A stretch of 14,894 bases of DNA from contig CAJUOE010000050.1 in assembly GCA_910587895.1 (NCBI GenBank), positions 1 to 14,894 of the forward strand, in the 5' to 3' direction. The stretch comes from an uncultured Lachnospiraceae bacterium (GTDB taxonomy: Bacteria; Bacillota; Clostridia; Lachnospirales; Lachnospiraceae). Each line of letters opens with the position of its first letter. Position 1 is the first letter of the stretch. Made by a program: the position numbers and the translations under genes. Of this stretch, positions 6,654 to 14,462 are shown in pieces. The notes beneath the pieces are model-generated. The model made no database searches. It worked only from the letters and a program-made list of their open reading frames with translations, and was not told where the DNA came from.

Positions 6654-6759
6654 AATGAAAATTCATACCCAAAATGGAACAGTTTATGCCAAATCCATGA
6701 AAAAATTTTGTGGATTGGCGATAAAAAGAATAAGAATATTTTCCATGGAGGATGACATT

Positions 6760-7086
6760 ATGGCAATCACGGGAATTGGCGGCACTTACGGCAATGTATA
6801 TGGAGGCGGATATATTTCGTCTCAAAAGGAAGTAACGGAAAAAGCAAAGGTTGTGAAGAGCCGGAGAAAAAAGGCTTTCCCCCAGGGACATTATCAGAAG
6901 AGAAAGCGCTTAAGAGAGCAGTTTGAGGAGCAGATGGCAAAGAAAGACTGTCTGCAGGAGTATTTGAAAGGGCGGATGGCAGAAGAAGAAAAACAGGAAG
7001 TATTGTTGAAGAAAAACATTTTATTGAAGGAACAAAATACAGCCAGATTCATTGAGCGGTATGAGGCTGATATTTTAAGATTATAA
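6760..7086 (+). CDS. Small basic coiled-coil hypothetical protein
   Basis: This 108-residue protein has two distinct parts. The first, a Gly/Tyr-rich N-terminus (MAITGIGGTYGNVYGGGY), is of a kind seen at the start of several uncharacterised Lachnospiraceae proteins. The second is a highly charged Lys/Glu/Arg-rich helix from about residue 20 to the end (SRRKKAF, KRKRLREQFEEQMAKK, MAEEEKQEVLLKKN), likely to form a coiled coil. The frame is open further upstream to 6655, but the ATG at 6760 has GGAGG eight bases before it and is preferred. There is no signal peptide or membrane segment and no assigned function. It lies about 105 bases after the DUF2000 gene and may be transcribed separately. Confidence 0.65.
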   Translation: MAITGIGGTYGNVYGGGYISSQKEVTEKAKVVKSRRKKAFPQGHYQKRKRLREQFEEQMAKKDCLQEYLKGRMAEEEKQEVLLKKNILLKEQNTARFIERYEADILRL

Positions 7087-7163
7087 TATATTTACAAAAT
7101 AAAAAATCATAAAAATTTTGTTGCCTTAACAGAAATAAGATAATAAAATATAGATAGAAATTC

Positions 7164-7196
7164 AGGACCTTGTAGGGTTTGTTCTTACAAGGTCCT
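7164..7196. terminator. Perfect 11-base inverted repeat, probable terminator
   Basis: AGGACCTTGTA (7164-7174) and TACAAGGTCCT (7186-7196) are perfect inverted copies with an 11-base loop, lying between two plus-strand genes. Only a short CTTC follows, so it lacks a good T-run. It may still end the transcript of the small gene, or act as a processing hairpin. Nothing else was recognised in the 180 bases from 7087 to 7266 apart from the ribosome site of the next gene. Confidence 0.55.
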
Positions 7197-7266
7197 CTTC
7201 AGTACTAAAATAGATAAGCATTGAAAGTTAAATTGCGAAAATAAAAGAAAGTACAGGAGGACCATC

Positions 7267-8652
7267 ATGGGAATTTTGGCAGGATTCATGGTACCGCATC
7301 CGCCGCTCATTATACCAGATGTGGGCGGGGGTGAGGAAAAGAAAATTCAGAAGACAATCGATGCCTACCAAAAGGTTGCGGAGACGATTGGCCGTCTTCA
7401 GCCGGAGACGATTGTGATTCTTTCCCCGCATCAGATTATGTATGCAGACTATTTCCACATTTCGCCCGGACAGGGTGCAAAGGGTGACTTCGGGCAGTTT
7501 CGTGCCAGACGGACCTCTATGGAAGTCTCCTATGACACGGAATTTGTCCATGCGTTGTGCGAGACTGCGGAGGCAGCCGGTCTGCAGGCGGGGACATTGG
7601 GAGAACGGGAGCGGAAGTTGGATCATGGCACCATGGTGCCCTTGTATTTCGTGAATCAGCACTGGACGGGATACCGTCTGGTAAGGATCGGCCTGTCGGG
7701 CTTACCACTGACGGCGCATTACCGGCTGGGACAGTGTATCAGGGAGACTGCCCAGTCCCTTGGACGGAATACAGTAGTGATTGCCAGCGGTGATCTTTCC
7801 CATAAACTGAAAGACGATGGCCCCTATGGCTTTCAGGAGGAGGGACCGGTTTATGACGGGCGGATCATGGATGTGATGGGCAGGGGTGCTTTTGGGGAAC
7901 TGCTTGAATTTTCGGAAGATTTCTGTGAGAAGGCGGCGGAGTGCGGGCATCGCTCCTTTACTATCCTGGCGGGCGCATTTGACCGGATCGGTGTGGAGGT
8001 AACGCAGCTTTCTTATGAAGGGCCTTTCGGGGTTGGATATGGTGTCTGCACCTATCGGCCCTGCGGCAGTGACGGGACGCGCAATTTCCTGGAGCAGTAT
8101 GAGGAGAAGGAGCGGAAGGAACTTCTTGCCAGACGGGAGCGGGAAGATGCGTATGTCAGGCTGGCTAGATATACCATCGAGAAGTTTGTAGAGACGGGGA
8201 CTTTACCTAAGATGCCCAAGGGACTGCCGGAGGAATTGTATCGAGACAGGGCGGGGACGTTTGTATCCTTGAAGGAGGATGGAAGGCTCAGGGGATGTAT
8301 CGGAACCATCCAGGCTGTCAGAGAATCGCTTGCGGCAGAAATCATGCACAATGCCGTCAGTGCCTGTTCGGAGGATCCCAGATTCTCTCCGGTGGAGGAC
8401 TGGGAGGTGGAGCGCCTGACAATCAGCGTTGATGTGCTAGGAGAGACGGAGAAGATTTCCTCCTTGGAGGAACTGGATGTGACCCGGTACGGCGTCATCG
8501 TGACAAGGGGGACAAGGCGCGGACTGTTGTTGCCGAATCTGGAGGGTGTGGATACGATTGAGCAGCAGATTGCCATAGCGAAGCAGAAAGCGGGGATTAA
8601 AGACCATGAGAGTGTGGAACTGGAACGATTTGAAGTAATACGGCACCATTGA
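7267..8652 (+). CDS. AmmeMemoRadiSam fusion: MEMO/LigB-like plus AMMECR1
   Basis: This 461-residue cytoplasmic protein joins two conserved domains. Residues 1 to about 265 are MEMO-like, in the class III extradiol dioxygenase (LigB) fold, with H11 (VPHPP), H55 (LSPH), H120 (DHG), H179 (SGDLSH) and C226-G-H228. H11, H55 and C226 appear to match the iron ligands reported for human MEMO1. Residues about 285-461 are an AMMECR1 domain with the hallmark L341-R-G-C-I-G-T347. AMMECR1 and MEMO homologues recur beside one radical SAM enzyme across bacteria, archaea and eukaryotes (the AmmeMemoRadiSam system), but the chemistry is not settled. The start is clear: AGGAGG lies six bases before the ATG. 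The radical SAM partner follows 67 bases downstream, so the two form an operon. Confidence 0.93.
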   Translation: MGILAGFMVPHPPLIIPDVGGGEEKKIQKTIDAYQKVAETIGRLQPETIVILSPHQIMYADYFHISPGQGAKGDFGQFRARRTSMEVSYDTEFVHALCETAEAAGLQAGTLGERERKLDHGTMVPLYFVNQHWTGYRLVRIGLSGLPLTAHYRLGQCIRETAQSLGRNTVVIASGDLSHKLKDDGPYGFQEEGPVYDGRIMDVMGRGAFGELLEFSEDFCEKAAECGHRSFTILAGAFDRIGVEVTQLSYEGPFGVGYGVCTYRPCGSDGTRNFLEQYEEKERKELLARREREDAYVRLARYTIEKFVETGTLPKMPKGLPEELYRDRAGTFVSLKEDGRLRGCIGTIQAVRESLAAEIMHNAVSACSEDPRFSPVEDWEVERLTISVDVLGETEKISSLEELDVTRYGVIVTRGTRRGLLLPNLEGVDTIEQQIAIAKQKAGIKDHESVELERFEVIRHH

Positions 8653-8719
8653 CGGATAACGTGATAAGAACGGCATTGCGTTGAGAGTTTGCGTAAGTGG
8701 AATCATGTGGGGTAGTGGG

Positions 8720-9556
8720 ATGAAAACAATTTGTCAGGTATGTATGCATCACTGTGCGCTAGAGCCCGGACAGACGGGACTGTGCAGAGCCAGAAAAAAT
8801 GAGGGCGGGGAAATCATTTGTGATAATTATGGTTGGATTACTTCTTTGGCATTGGATCCCATAGAAAAGAAGCCGCTGTATGATTTCCATCCGGGAAGTA
8901 TGATACTGTCTGTGGGAAGCTATGGCTGTAATCTCCGATGTCCTTTCTGTCAGAATCATGAAATCTCCATGACGGATGGAAAGGACCTTGGCGCAGAGAA
9001 TGTCTCCTCCAGGCAGCTTGCGGATCTGGCGCTTATGTGGAAGGAACAGAACAAGGAAGGGAACATCGGTGTGGCCTATACTTATAATGAGCCCTTGGTG
9101 GGCTGGGAGTTTGTCCGGGATACGGCCAGACTGGTGAGAGAATACGGGATGTTTAATGTTCTTGTGACGAATGGTACTGCCTCGAAAGAGGTGCTTGAGG
9201 AGCTGTTACCCTGGATAGATGCCATGAACATTGATCTGAAGGGTTTTCGTGAGGAGTACTATCAGAAACTTGGCGGAGATCTGGAGACGGTTAAGGCATT
9301 TATCATGAGGGCGGCGGGGAGCTCTCATGTGGAACTGACGACTCTGATTGTGCCGGGGGAAAACGATTCTCTCGAGGACATGGAAACGCAGGCCAAATGG
9401 ATTGCCAGCTTACGTCCGTCAATCCCTCTCCATATCACCCGCTTTTTCCCGCGGTACCGCATGAGAGATAGAGAAGCTACGGATGTGGAGCAACTGTACC
9501 GTCTTGCCGGGATGGCCGGGAAGTATCTGGAAAAGGTGTATGTGGGGAACGTGTGA
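8720..9556 (+). CDS. amrS: AmmeMemoRadiSam system radical SAM enzyme
   Basis: This 278-residue protein contains C70-NLR-C74-PF-C77, the CxxxCxxC motif that binds the 4Fe-4S cluster cleaving S-adenosylmethionine. A second cysteine group lies at the N-terminus (C5, C8, C12, C22). Family features include YGWITSLALDPIEKKPLYDFHPG before the cluster, AYTYNEPL in the middle, and a C-terminal HITRFFPRYRM. This matches the radical SAM enzyme of the AmmeMemoRadiSam system (TIGR04337), related to pyruvate formate-lyase activating enzymes but lacking a local glycyl-radical partner. The frame is open from a TTG at 8681, but the ATG at 8720 puts the first cysteines where the family has them; its ribosome site is weak. 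The substrate is unknown and may be, or depend on, the upstream fusion protein. Confidence 0.92.
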   Translation: MKTICQVCMHHCALEPGQTGLCRARKNEGGEIICDNYGWITSLALDPIEKKPLYDFHPGSMILSVGSYGCNLRCPFCQNHEISMTDGKDLGAENVSSRQLADLALMWKEQNKEGNIGVAYTYNEPLVGWEFVRDTARLVREYGMFNVLVTNGTASKEVLEELLPWIDAMNIDLKGFREEYYQKLGGDLETVKAFIMRAAGSSHVELTTLIVPGENDSLEDMETQAKWIASLRPSIPLHITRFFPRYRMRDREATDVEQLYRLAGMAGKYLEKVYVGNV

Positions 9557-9607
9557 TGAACGGATGTCATCCTGGCGGCTTTGGCAGGATACACCGGAGA
9601 GGTAACT

Positions 9608-10963
9608 ATGATTTATATTATAGACAACATAGCAAATTATTTTCTATATCTTTTTATCATTCATTATGGATTCAGGATAAGCCCAAGAAAAAACAGACTT
9701 TTTATTGGTGCGTCCGTTTGGATTATGTTGTCTGTCGGTGTTATCAACGCATATTTTGATACAAATTCTCCAATTGTCTATATAGTTTGGAGTGTGTTTT
9801 CCATCTGTTTATTTTTTGAGGATAGTCTGGGGCATCTGCTTATATTAAGCGCTACCCTTATGTATTTTACAGGAATCGTAGATACATTCAGTGTCATGCT
9901 GATACAGATTGTGTTAATAGGCGGAGGGGTTGGCAGTACGGATATTACATGGTGGATGGAGCCGGCCTATCTGCTTTCTTTTTTGGTCTATCTGCTGATA
10001 TATCTGTGTCTTTTTCAGAAAAATGATGTTTATCTATGCGATATAAAACTTAAGTATAAGTTTGCACTCTTAATACAGGGCGGTATTTTCCAGCTGTTCT
10101 ATGATTTTGTCTTTGTCTTTTTTGAGGAAAACCATGCAAGGTATGGTCTGGATGCTTATGTGGTATTTTCAATCAGCATAGTGGGAGCGATTTATTCCAT
10201 TTTTCTTACGCTTGGACTTGCCATTAGAAATATATTGTCAGACAGGCAGAACAGGGAGCTGCAATCTTTTATGCATATGCAAAAGCAACAGTACGATTAT
10301 CAGTTACAGCAGTCGGCGGCTGTACGACGCTTTAAGCATGATCTGGTAAATCATATTGGCGTTCTCAGGGAGTTGGCGAATCAAAAAAGGACAGAAGAGG
10401 TCAAAGAGTATATAGATACAATTTGGCATATACAAGACGAGTTTGATTTGAAAATCCATACAGGAGACAGTTCACTTGATGTTATTGTGAATTATTATCT
10501 GTATTTGGCAGCAAAGGAAAATATAGATTTTGCCGTATCGGGAAAACTGACCGGGAAAATGGGTCTTGAAATGTTTGACATTACAATATTGATGGGAAAT
10601 ATATTGCAGAATTCCATGGAGGCGGCAGTACAAACGGTCACACCTGAAATCCAGGTTGAACTGATAGAACATAAGAAAGAAATATTTATTGTTGTCAGTA
10701 ATAGTGTGGTTGAAAAAATAAATCAGCCAAAAGGCTTTCTTATGACATCAAAGGCGGATACGGCGAATCATGGATTTGGTCTGCAAAATATTGCGGCAAC
10801 GGTTGAAAAGTATTCTGGTGAATATTATACGGAATCTATAGTGGAAAATGGAAAAGCAGTGTTTAGAATCAGTATTGCTATCCCAAAGGATGGTGTTCAA
10901 AAGAATACTATACCCAAAGATAAAAGGAGAACAGGGTATGAGAATATGTATTGTGGAAGATGA
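9608..10963 (+). CDS. GHKL-family sensor histidine kinase (AgrC-like)
   Basis: This 451-residue membrane kinase has about six N-terminal membrane segments (residues 1-208). A linker helix follows, then the phosphoacceptor region RRFKH244DLVNH and an HATPase_c domain of GHKL type with an N box (N331-ILQN335-SMEAA) and a glycine box (G389-F-G391-LQN). This layout is that of AgrC/ComD-like sensors of secreted peptides. The ATG at 9608, with GGAGAGG upstream, is preferred to a TTG at 9581. The 3' end overlaps the response regulator by 26 bases, so the pair is co-expressed. No AgrB/AgrD-type peptide maker lies alongside, so the ligand is not evident. After the HATPase domain a basic tail of about 30 residues (KDKRRTGYENMYCGR at the end) is coded in the overlap. 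Confidence 0.92.
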   Translation: MIYIIDNIANYFLYLFIIHYGFRISPRKNRLFIGASVWIMLSVGVINAYFDTNSPIVYIVWSVFSICLFFEDSLGHLLILSATLMYFTGIVDTFSVMLIQIVLIGGGVGSTDITWWMEPAYLLSFLVYLLIYLCLFQKNDVYLCDIKLKYKFALLIQGGIFQLFYDFVFVFFEENHARYGLDAYVVFSISIVGAIYSIFLTLGLAIRNILSDRQNRELQSFMHMQKQQYDYQLQQSAAVRRFKHDLVNHIGVLRELANQKRTEEVKEYIDTIWHIQDEFDLKIHTGDSSLDVIVNYYLYLAAKENIDFAVSGKLTGKMGLEMFDITILMGNILQNSMEAAVQTVTPEIQVELIEHKKEIFIVVSNSVVEKINQPKGFLMTSKADTANHGFGLQNIAATVEKYSGEYYTESIVENGKAVFRISIAIPKDGVQKNTIPKDKRRTGYENMYCGR

Positions 10964-11642
10964 AGCAGTATGGAGGGATAAGATAAAGCCTGCCATTGAA
11001 AAATATTGTATGGATAAAAATATTTCTGCCCGGATTGATGCATATGACAACGGAAAAGATTTTATGGAAAACGCAGATGCAGATTTATTGTTTCTGGACA
11101 TTGAACTTGCAGAGGGGGAAGATGGTTTCGGGATAGCTGAGAAATTGATGGATTCCGGAAGCCAGTGTAAGATATGCTTTTTAACTTCCCATACGGAAAT
11201 GGCCAGGCAGGGATACAAGGTTAATGCCTATAGGTATATCGACAAGAAATATATGGAGGAAATAGACGAGGCACTTGACGCCTTTTTTCAAACGAAGATT
11301 CAGGAGAGAATCATTTGGCTGAAAGATACCGCCGGGATGCAGATCAGGATAAATTTATGTGAGCTTCTGCTTGTTGAGACCAGTGGAAGAAAATTAAGAT
11401 ATCTCATGTGTGACGGCAGAACATATTTTTGTGAAGGCCGAATATCCGAAACAGCACAGAATTTGTCTCCATTTGGGTTTTCTTATGTACAGCGGTCGTA
11501 TATCGTTAATTTAAAATATATAGAAAGTTTAAACAGTCATGAGATTATGCTTTGCAATGGGTTAAAGATAACGATTGGCAGAGTTCACAGCAGAGAGTTT
11601 AAGAAAGATTTTTTTAAATGGAGAATGTTGTTTGATGATTAG
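10938..11642 (+). CDS. LytTR-family response regulator
   Basis: This 234-residue protein has a receiver domain at about 1-118 with the acidic pocket E7-D8, the phosphoacceptor D54 (LFLDIEL), T83 and the conserved K103. A LytTR DNA-binding domain follows at about 125-230 (LLLVETSGRKLRYL, then FSYVQRSYIVNLKYI). It is the direct partner of the upstream kinase, whose gene it overlaps; AAAGGAG precedes the ATG. LytTR proteins bind paired direct repeats spaced about two helical turns, and just such a pair lies immediately after this gene, upstream of a lipoprotein gene. That makes the lipoprotein its likely target. Confidence 0.93.
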   Translation: MRICIVEDEAVWRDKIKPAIEKYCMDKNISARIDAYDNGKDFMENADADLLFLDIELAEGEDGFGIAEKLMDSGSQCKICFLTSHTEMARQGYKVNAYRYIDKKYMEEIDEALDAFFQTKIQERIIWLKDTAGMQIRINLCELLLVETSGRKLRYLMCDGRTYFCEGRISETAQNLSPFGFSYVQRSYIVNLKYIESLNSHEIMLCNGLKITIGRVHSREFKKDFFKWRMLFDD

Positions 11643-11645
11643 TGT

Positions 11646-11676
11646 GTCGTTTGTGCAAAAAATGCGTCGTTTATGC
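11646..11676 (+). promoter_or_regulatory. Predicted LytTR operator (two direct repeats)
   Basis: GTCGTTTGTGC (11646-11656) and GTCGTTTATGC (11666-11676) agree at 10 of 11 bases and start exactly 20 bases apart, about two helical turns. LytTR regulators such as AgrA bind direct repeats of roughly this size and spacing with a GTT core. The pair lies just upstream of a promoter with a good -10 but poor -35, as expected for an activated gene. Confidence 0.6.
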
Positions 11677-11683
11677 GGAGGGG

Positions 11684-11712
11684 ATGTTATTTTTTCCTAA
11701 GAGTGGTATAAA
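11684..11712 (+). promoter_or_regulatory. Weak, probably activated promoter of the lipoprotein gene
   Basis: TATAAA (11707-11712) serves as the -10. The hexamer 17 bases upstream (ATGTTA, 11684-11689) is far from consensus. The downstream repeat of the LytTR pair ends seven bases before this -35 position, placing a bound activator next to RNA polymerase. Confidence 0.45.
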
Positions 11713-11754
11713 AATAGTAAACAACTTGATAGAAAGAGCAGGTATTATGTAATA

Positions 11755-13230
11755 ATGACGCAAAAAAGAGAAAAATCAATTGTGAGAAAAATGAAAACAG
11801 CTATGGCTATGGGAGTGAGTGTGATTGTGCTTTCAGCGTGTGGGCAGACTGAGAAACCGGAAGAAACGCAGGCAAACGTAACGGACGGCGCTGTAGAAAT
11901 CAGTGACAAAGCGGATGAGATTCAGGAAACACAAAATGTTGAGCTTGCAGATTCAGCTAATAGCAATCCGGCGGAAGGTAAAGAGGAAGGACATCCGGTA
12001 ACGGGTAAGGAGGATATCTTTGAAGAAAACCTGACAGGAGAATATGAGTATTTATCGGATTATGGAACCGGCAGATTAACAATCAAACAAACACCCCATG
12101 GCTTTGACATCTCCGATTATGAATCCGAAGCTTCCTATCGCTTTTTGGCTGATGCATCCAACGTAGAAATCATAGAAGATAACAGAATCTATATCAAGTA
12201 TCCCGAACAGATATCTTCTGATGGCGAGGCTGTTTATGGTTATTATGTTCTGGAATACAATGCAGATGAAATAGAGGTTTATTATGGAAAATCTTCCTTT
12301 GAAGAGGTTGATTTTTTATATCATGCCACAAAGAAAATGGATGCGGGGGAAGATGGATATGAGTATGAGGGAGAATATAATTCTTATGATATAGACGAGC
12401 CGGCGTTGGAAATAAAGAAAAACGATGATGGAACTTACCAGATTCAGATAGATTTATTCAGGTTGTATTTGTTAGATGACGGTATCGGAAAGGAAACAGA
12501 AAATGGATTAGAGTTTACAGTAACTGGTCCTGGCTCTGATGAAAATAAGATGAACGGAGTCATCACATTGGAAGAAAATATTGCAATCGTAACTATTTTT
12601 GGGCAGGAGTGGCTTGATTTTGCAGGATTAAACGAATACAGATTTTATAAAACATCAGATGTGCCTAATATATATGATGATTCTGGCGATATAAATGCAG
12701 ATTCGGAAACGACGGCAGAAGAACTATTAGATTTATTTACCAATGGTTCAATATACGCAGTTGACTCCACAGATTCCACAAGGACATTTTATATTACTGA
12801 TTTAAATATGAACTCTGAAGAATGGGACTCCTATTCTATTGGAGAGAAGGTCGATCTTGACAATGATGGTGAGAACGAACTGGTTATTAACGGTATTTAT
12901 GGCGGAATATACCTTGATGCGCGTGATAACAAGGTATATGAATTTGCTTCAGGAGGCGGCACGGCTCTCAAGCTTTCTTATACCTGTTATAACGGAGCGA
13001 TATGGATTATGTATAGCAACAGGATGAATGTAGGATATGAAGTTTACCATATGAAAAAATTTGAAGGAGCTGATAACTTAGTTGCAGAAATGAATTTCGG
13101 CGAGGAACTTGTTGACCCAAATAATGCAGAGTCTGGAATGAAATATACATGGAATGGAGCTATAATTTCCTATGATGAATACACAGAATTATGCAGTAAA
13201 ATTTTTGCTGCGGAAGTAAGTACAAACTGA
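11755..13230 (+). CDS. Large acidic lipoprotein of unknown function
   Basis: This 491-residue protein has a basic N-terminus, a hydrophobic segment and the lipobox L26-S-A-C29, so it should be exported and anchored to the outer face of the membrane. After it comes a long Glu/Asp/Asn-rich, probably unstructured linker (about 30-85), then beta-rich sequence. An EF-hand-like loop D367-L-D-N-D-G-E-N-E375 is followed by a GIYGGIYLDARDN strand pattern, suggesting a calcium-binding repeat-like surface domain. I recognise no family. The ATG at 11755 has only a weak ribosome site (AGCAGG); a later ATG at 11791 would leave a signal peptide with fewer basic residues. The predicted LytTR operator directly upstream makes it the probable output of the kinase-regulator pair. 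Confidence 0.85.
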   Translation: MTQKREKSIVRKMKTAMAMGVSVIVLSACGQTEKPEETQANVTDGAVEISDKADEIQETQNVELADSANSNPAEGKEEGHPVTGKEDIFEENLTGEYEYLSDYGTGRLTIKQTPHGFDISDYESEASYRFLADASNVEIIEDNRIYIKYPEQISSDGEAVYGYYVLEYNADEIEVYYGKSSFEEVDFLYHATKKMDAGEDGYEYEGEYNSYDIDEPALEIKKNDDGTYQIQIDLFRLYLLDDGIGKETENGLEFTVTGPGSDENKMNGVITLEENIAIVTIFGQEWLDFAGLNEYRFYKTSDVPNIYDDSGDINADSETTAEELLDLFTNGSIYAVDSTDSTRTFYITDLNMNSEEWDSYSIGEKVDLDNDGENELVINGIYGGIYLDARDNKVYEFASGGGTALKLSYTCYNGAIWIMYSNRMNVGYEVYHMKKFEGADNLVAEMNFGEELVDPNNAESGMKYTWNGAIISYDEYTELCSKIFAAEVSTN

Positions 13231-13244
13231 AAGAAAAAAATCCG

Positions 13245-13287
13245 TACCAATGGTAAAAAAATATTTCGATTTCTTTTACTATTGGTA
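13245..13287. repeat. 14-base inverted repeat between lipoprotein and XRE genes
   Basis: TACCAATGGTAAAA (13245-13258) and TTTTACTATTGGTA (13274-13287) pair along all 14 positions with one G-T pair, around a 15-base loop. It starts 15 bases after the lipoprotein stop and ends two bases before the -35 of the next promoter. No T-run follows on the plus strand, but one follows on the minus strand, so it could be a terminator, an mRNA-stabilising hairpin or a protein-binding dyad. Confidence 0.5.
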
Positions 13288-13289
13288 TG

Positions 13290-13318
13290 TTCACTTGCCC
13301 TGAACCACAGGGTATAAT
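13290..13318 (+). promoter_or_regulatory. Promoter of the XRE-TPR gene with a dyad in the spacer
   Basis: TTCACT (13290-13295) and a perfect TATAAT (13313-13318) are 17 bases apart. The spacer itself contains the perfect dyad CCCTG-AACCA-CAGGG (13298-13312), so a protein bound there would sit between the two promoter elements. The XRE protein encoded downstream is the obvious candidate, by inference. Confidence 0.65.
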
Positions 13319-13346
13319 CTATCCATAGAAGCGAGGTGGATAGATT
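13316..13346 (+). promoter_or_regulatory. Nine-base dyad spanning the expected transcription start
   Basis: AATCTATCC (13316-13324) and GGATAGATT (13338-13346) are perfect inverted copies 13 bases apart. The left arm overlaps the -10 box and the right arm ends at the start codon, with the ribosome site GAGGTGG partly inside. As the left arm is mostly upstream of the expected transcript start, this more likely acts as a DNA operator than as an RNA hairpin. Confidence 0.45.
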
Positions 13347-14462
13347 TTGGAAGTAAAACTTTCAGAGAATATCAAAAAATTCCGTAAAGAGCGGAAGATG
13401 ACGCAGGAGCAGCTTGCGGAAGCGATGGGCGTCAGCGTCAGCGCGGTTTATAAATGGGAATCAAATCAGTCTACGCCGGAAATTGGGCTGATTCTGGAAA
13501 TGGCTGATCTGTTCCATACTTCGACAGATGTTCTTCTCGGGTATGAATGGAGAATGAGTGATGCAGCATCTGCCGTTAACAGAATCGTGATGCTGACAAA
13601 GACAAAAGAATATGACAAGGCGATTACAGAGGCAAAGAAGGTGCTGAAAAACTATCCCAATAATTTTGATGTCGTATATCAGAGCGCTTTGCTGTATCTG
13701 GAATTGGGCAAAGAGATGGAATACCGTGAAGCGAACAGCCGCGCTATCTGTCTTTTGGAGCATGCCTGTGAGCTGATCGCGCAGAATCAGGACGATAACG
13801 TCAGCGAGGTTTCAATCCGCACACAGATTGCGAAAGCGCATTTACTTCTGGGACATACGGAAACCGCACTGCGGATTTTGAAAAAGTACAACGTCTGCGG
13901 TGTCAACAATGCTTTGATTGGCATGGTGCTTGGCGATTATCTCCACGACGCAGACGGGGCAGAGAAATACCTTGGCCGGGCCTTTGCCGCCTTTACGGAG
14001 GACATCAACAACATCATGGTGGGCTACTGCAATGTGTTTTTCCAGAGCAGGGACTATGACACCGTCGTGGACTGTGTCCAGTGGCTAAGGGCCATTCTCC
14101 GCGGCATCCAGCTGGAAACAGAACTCACCTGGTTTGACAAGTATGAATGTATCCTTTTGGAGATCATTGCCGAGTGTTACTGCCTCAAGGAGGAACCGGA
14201 AAAGGCCCGCCCCTTTCTCAAGAACGCGGTGACAAAGGCCTTTCGGTACGACGGCGCCGGCCCGGGAGAGGTTGCGGATATGCGGTTCTTCACCGAGCTT
14301 GGTCTTGAGAGCCGGATCACCTATGACAAGTACGGGAAAACTGCCATGGACAGCTTACGGCAAAGGATTGAAGGGGAGAGCGATATGGTTCCGGGGCTTA
14401 TGCAGCTGTGGCTTGAGATTACAGAAAATTTAGAGGAAAATGGTTATGGAGACCAGCTATGA
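13347..14462 (+). CDS. XRE-family regulator with TPR-like C-terminal region
   Basis: This 371-residue cytoplasmic protein begins with an XRE/Cro helix-turn-helix (about residues 5-60: LSENIKKFRKERKMTQEQLA, GVSVSAVYKWESNQSTPE, LADLF-like ending). The long remainder is built of helical pairs of tetratricopeptide type, for example KEYDKAITEAKKVLKNYPNN and a later EEPEKARPFLKNAV. This layout resembles peptide-responsive regulators of the RRNPP kind, but no pheromone gene is visible, so ligand control is only possible. The start is TTG, chosen because GAGGTGG lies seven bases upstream and the protein then begins right at the helix-turn-helix. The stop overlaps the ATG of a lipoprotein gene (ATGA), so the two are translated together. 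Dyads in the promoter suggest self-regulation. Confidence 0.88.
   Translation: MEVKLSENIKKFRKERKMTQEQLAEAMGVSVSAVYKWESNQSTPEIGLILEMADLFHTSTDVLLGYEWRMSDAASAVNRIVMLTKTKEYDKAITEAKKVLKNYPNNFDVVYQSALLYLELGKEMEYREANSRAICLLEHACELIAQNQDDNVSEVSIRTQIAKAHLLLGHTETALRILKKYNVCGVNNALIGMVLGDYLHDADGAEKYLGRAFAAFTEDINNIMVGYCNVFFQSRDYDTVVDCVQWLRAILRGIQLETELTWFDKYECILLEIIAECYCLKEEPEKARPFLKNAVTKAFRYDGAGPGEVADMRFFTELGLESRITYDKYGKTAMDSLRQRIEGESDMVPGLMQLWLEITENLEENGYGDQL

Noticed and set aside
8052..8576. Minus-strand frame opposite the AMMECR1 domain
   Set aside because: It is Ser-rich shadow sequence of a conserved coding region with no ribosome site.
9557..9607. A hairpin or peptide gene between the radical SAM enzyme and the kinase
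   Set aside because: Only a six-base stem with a ten-base loop is present, and no small frame with a start and ribosome site was found.
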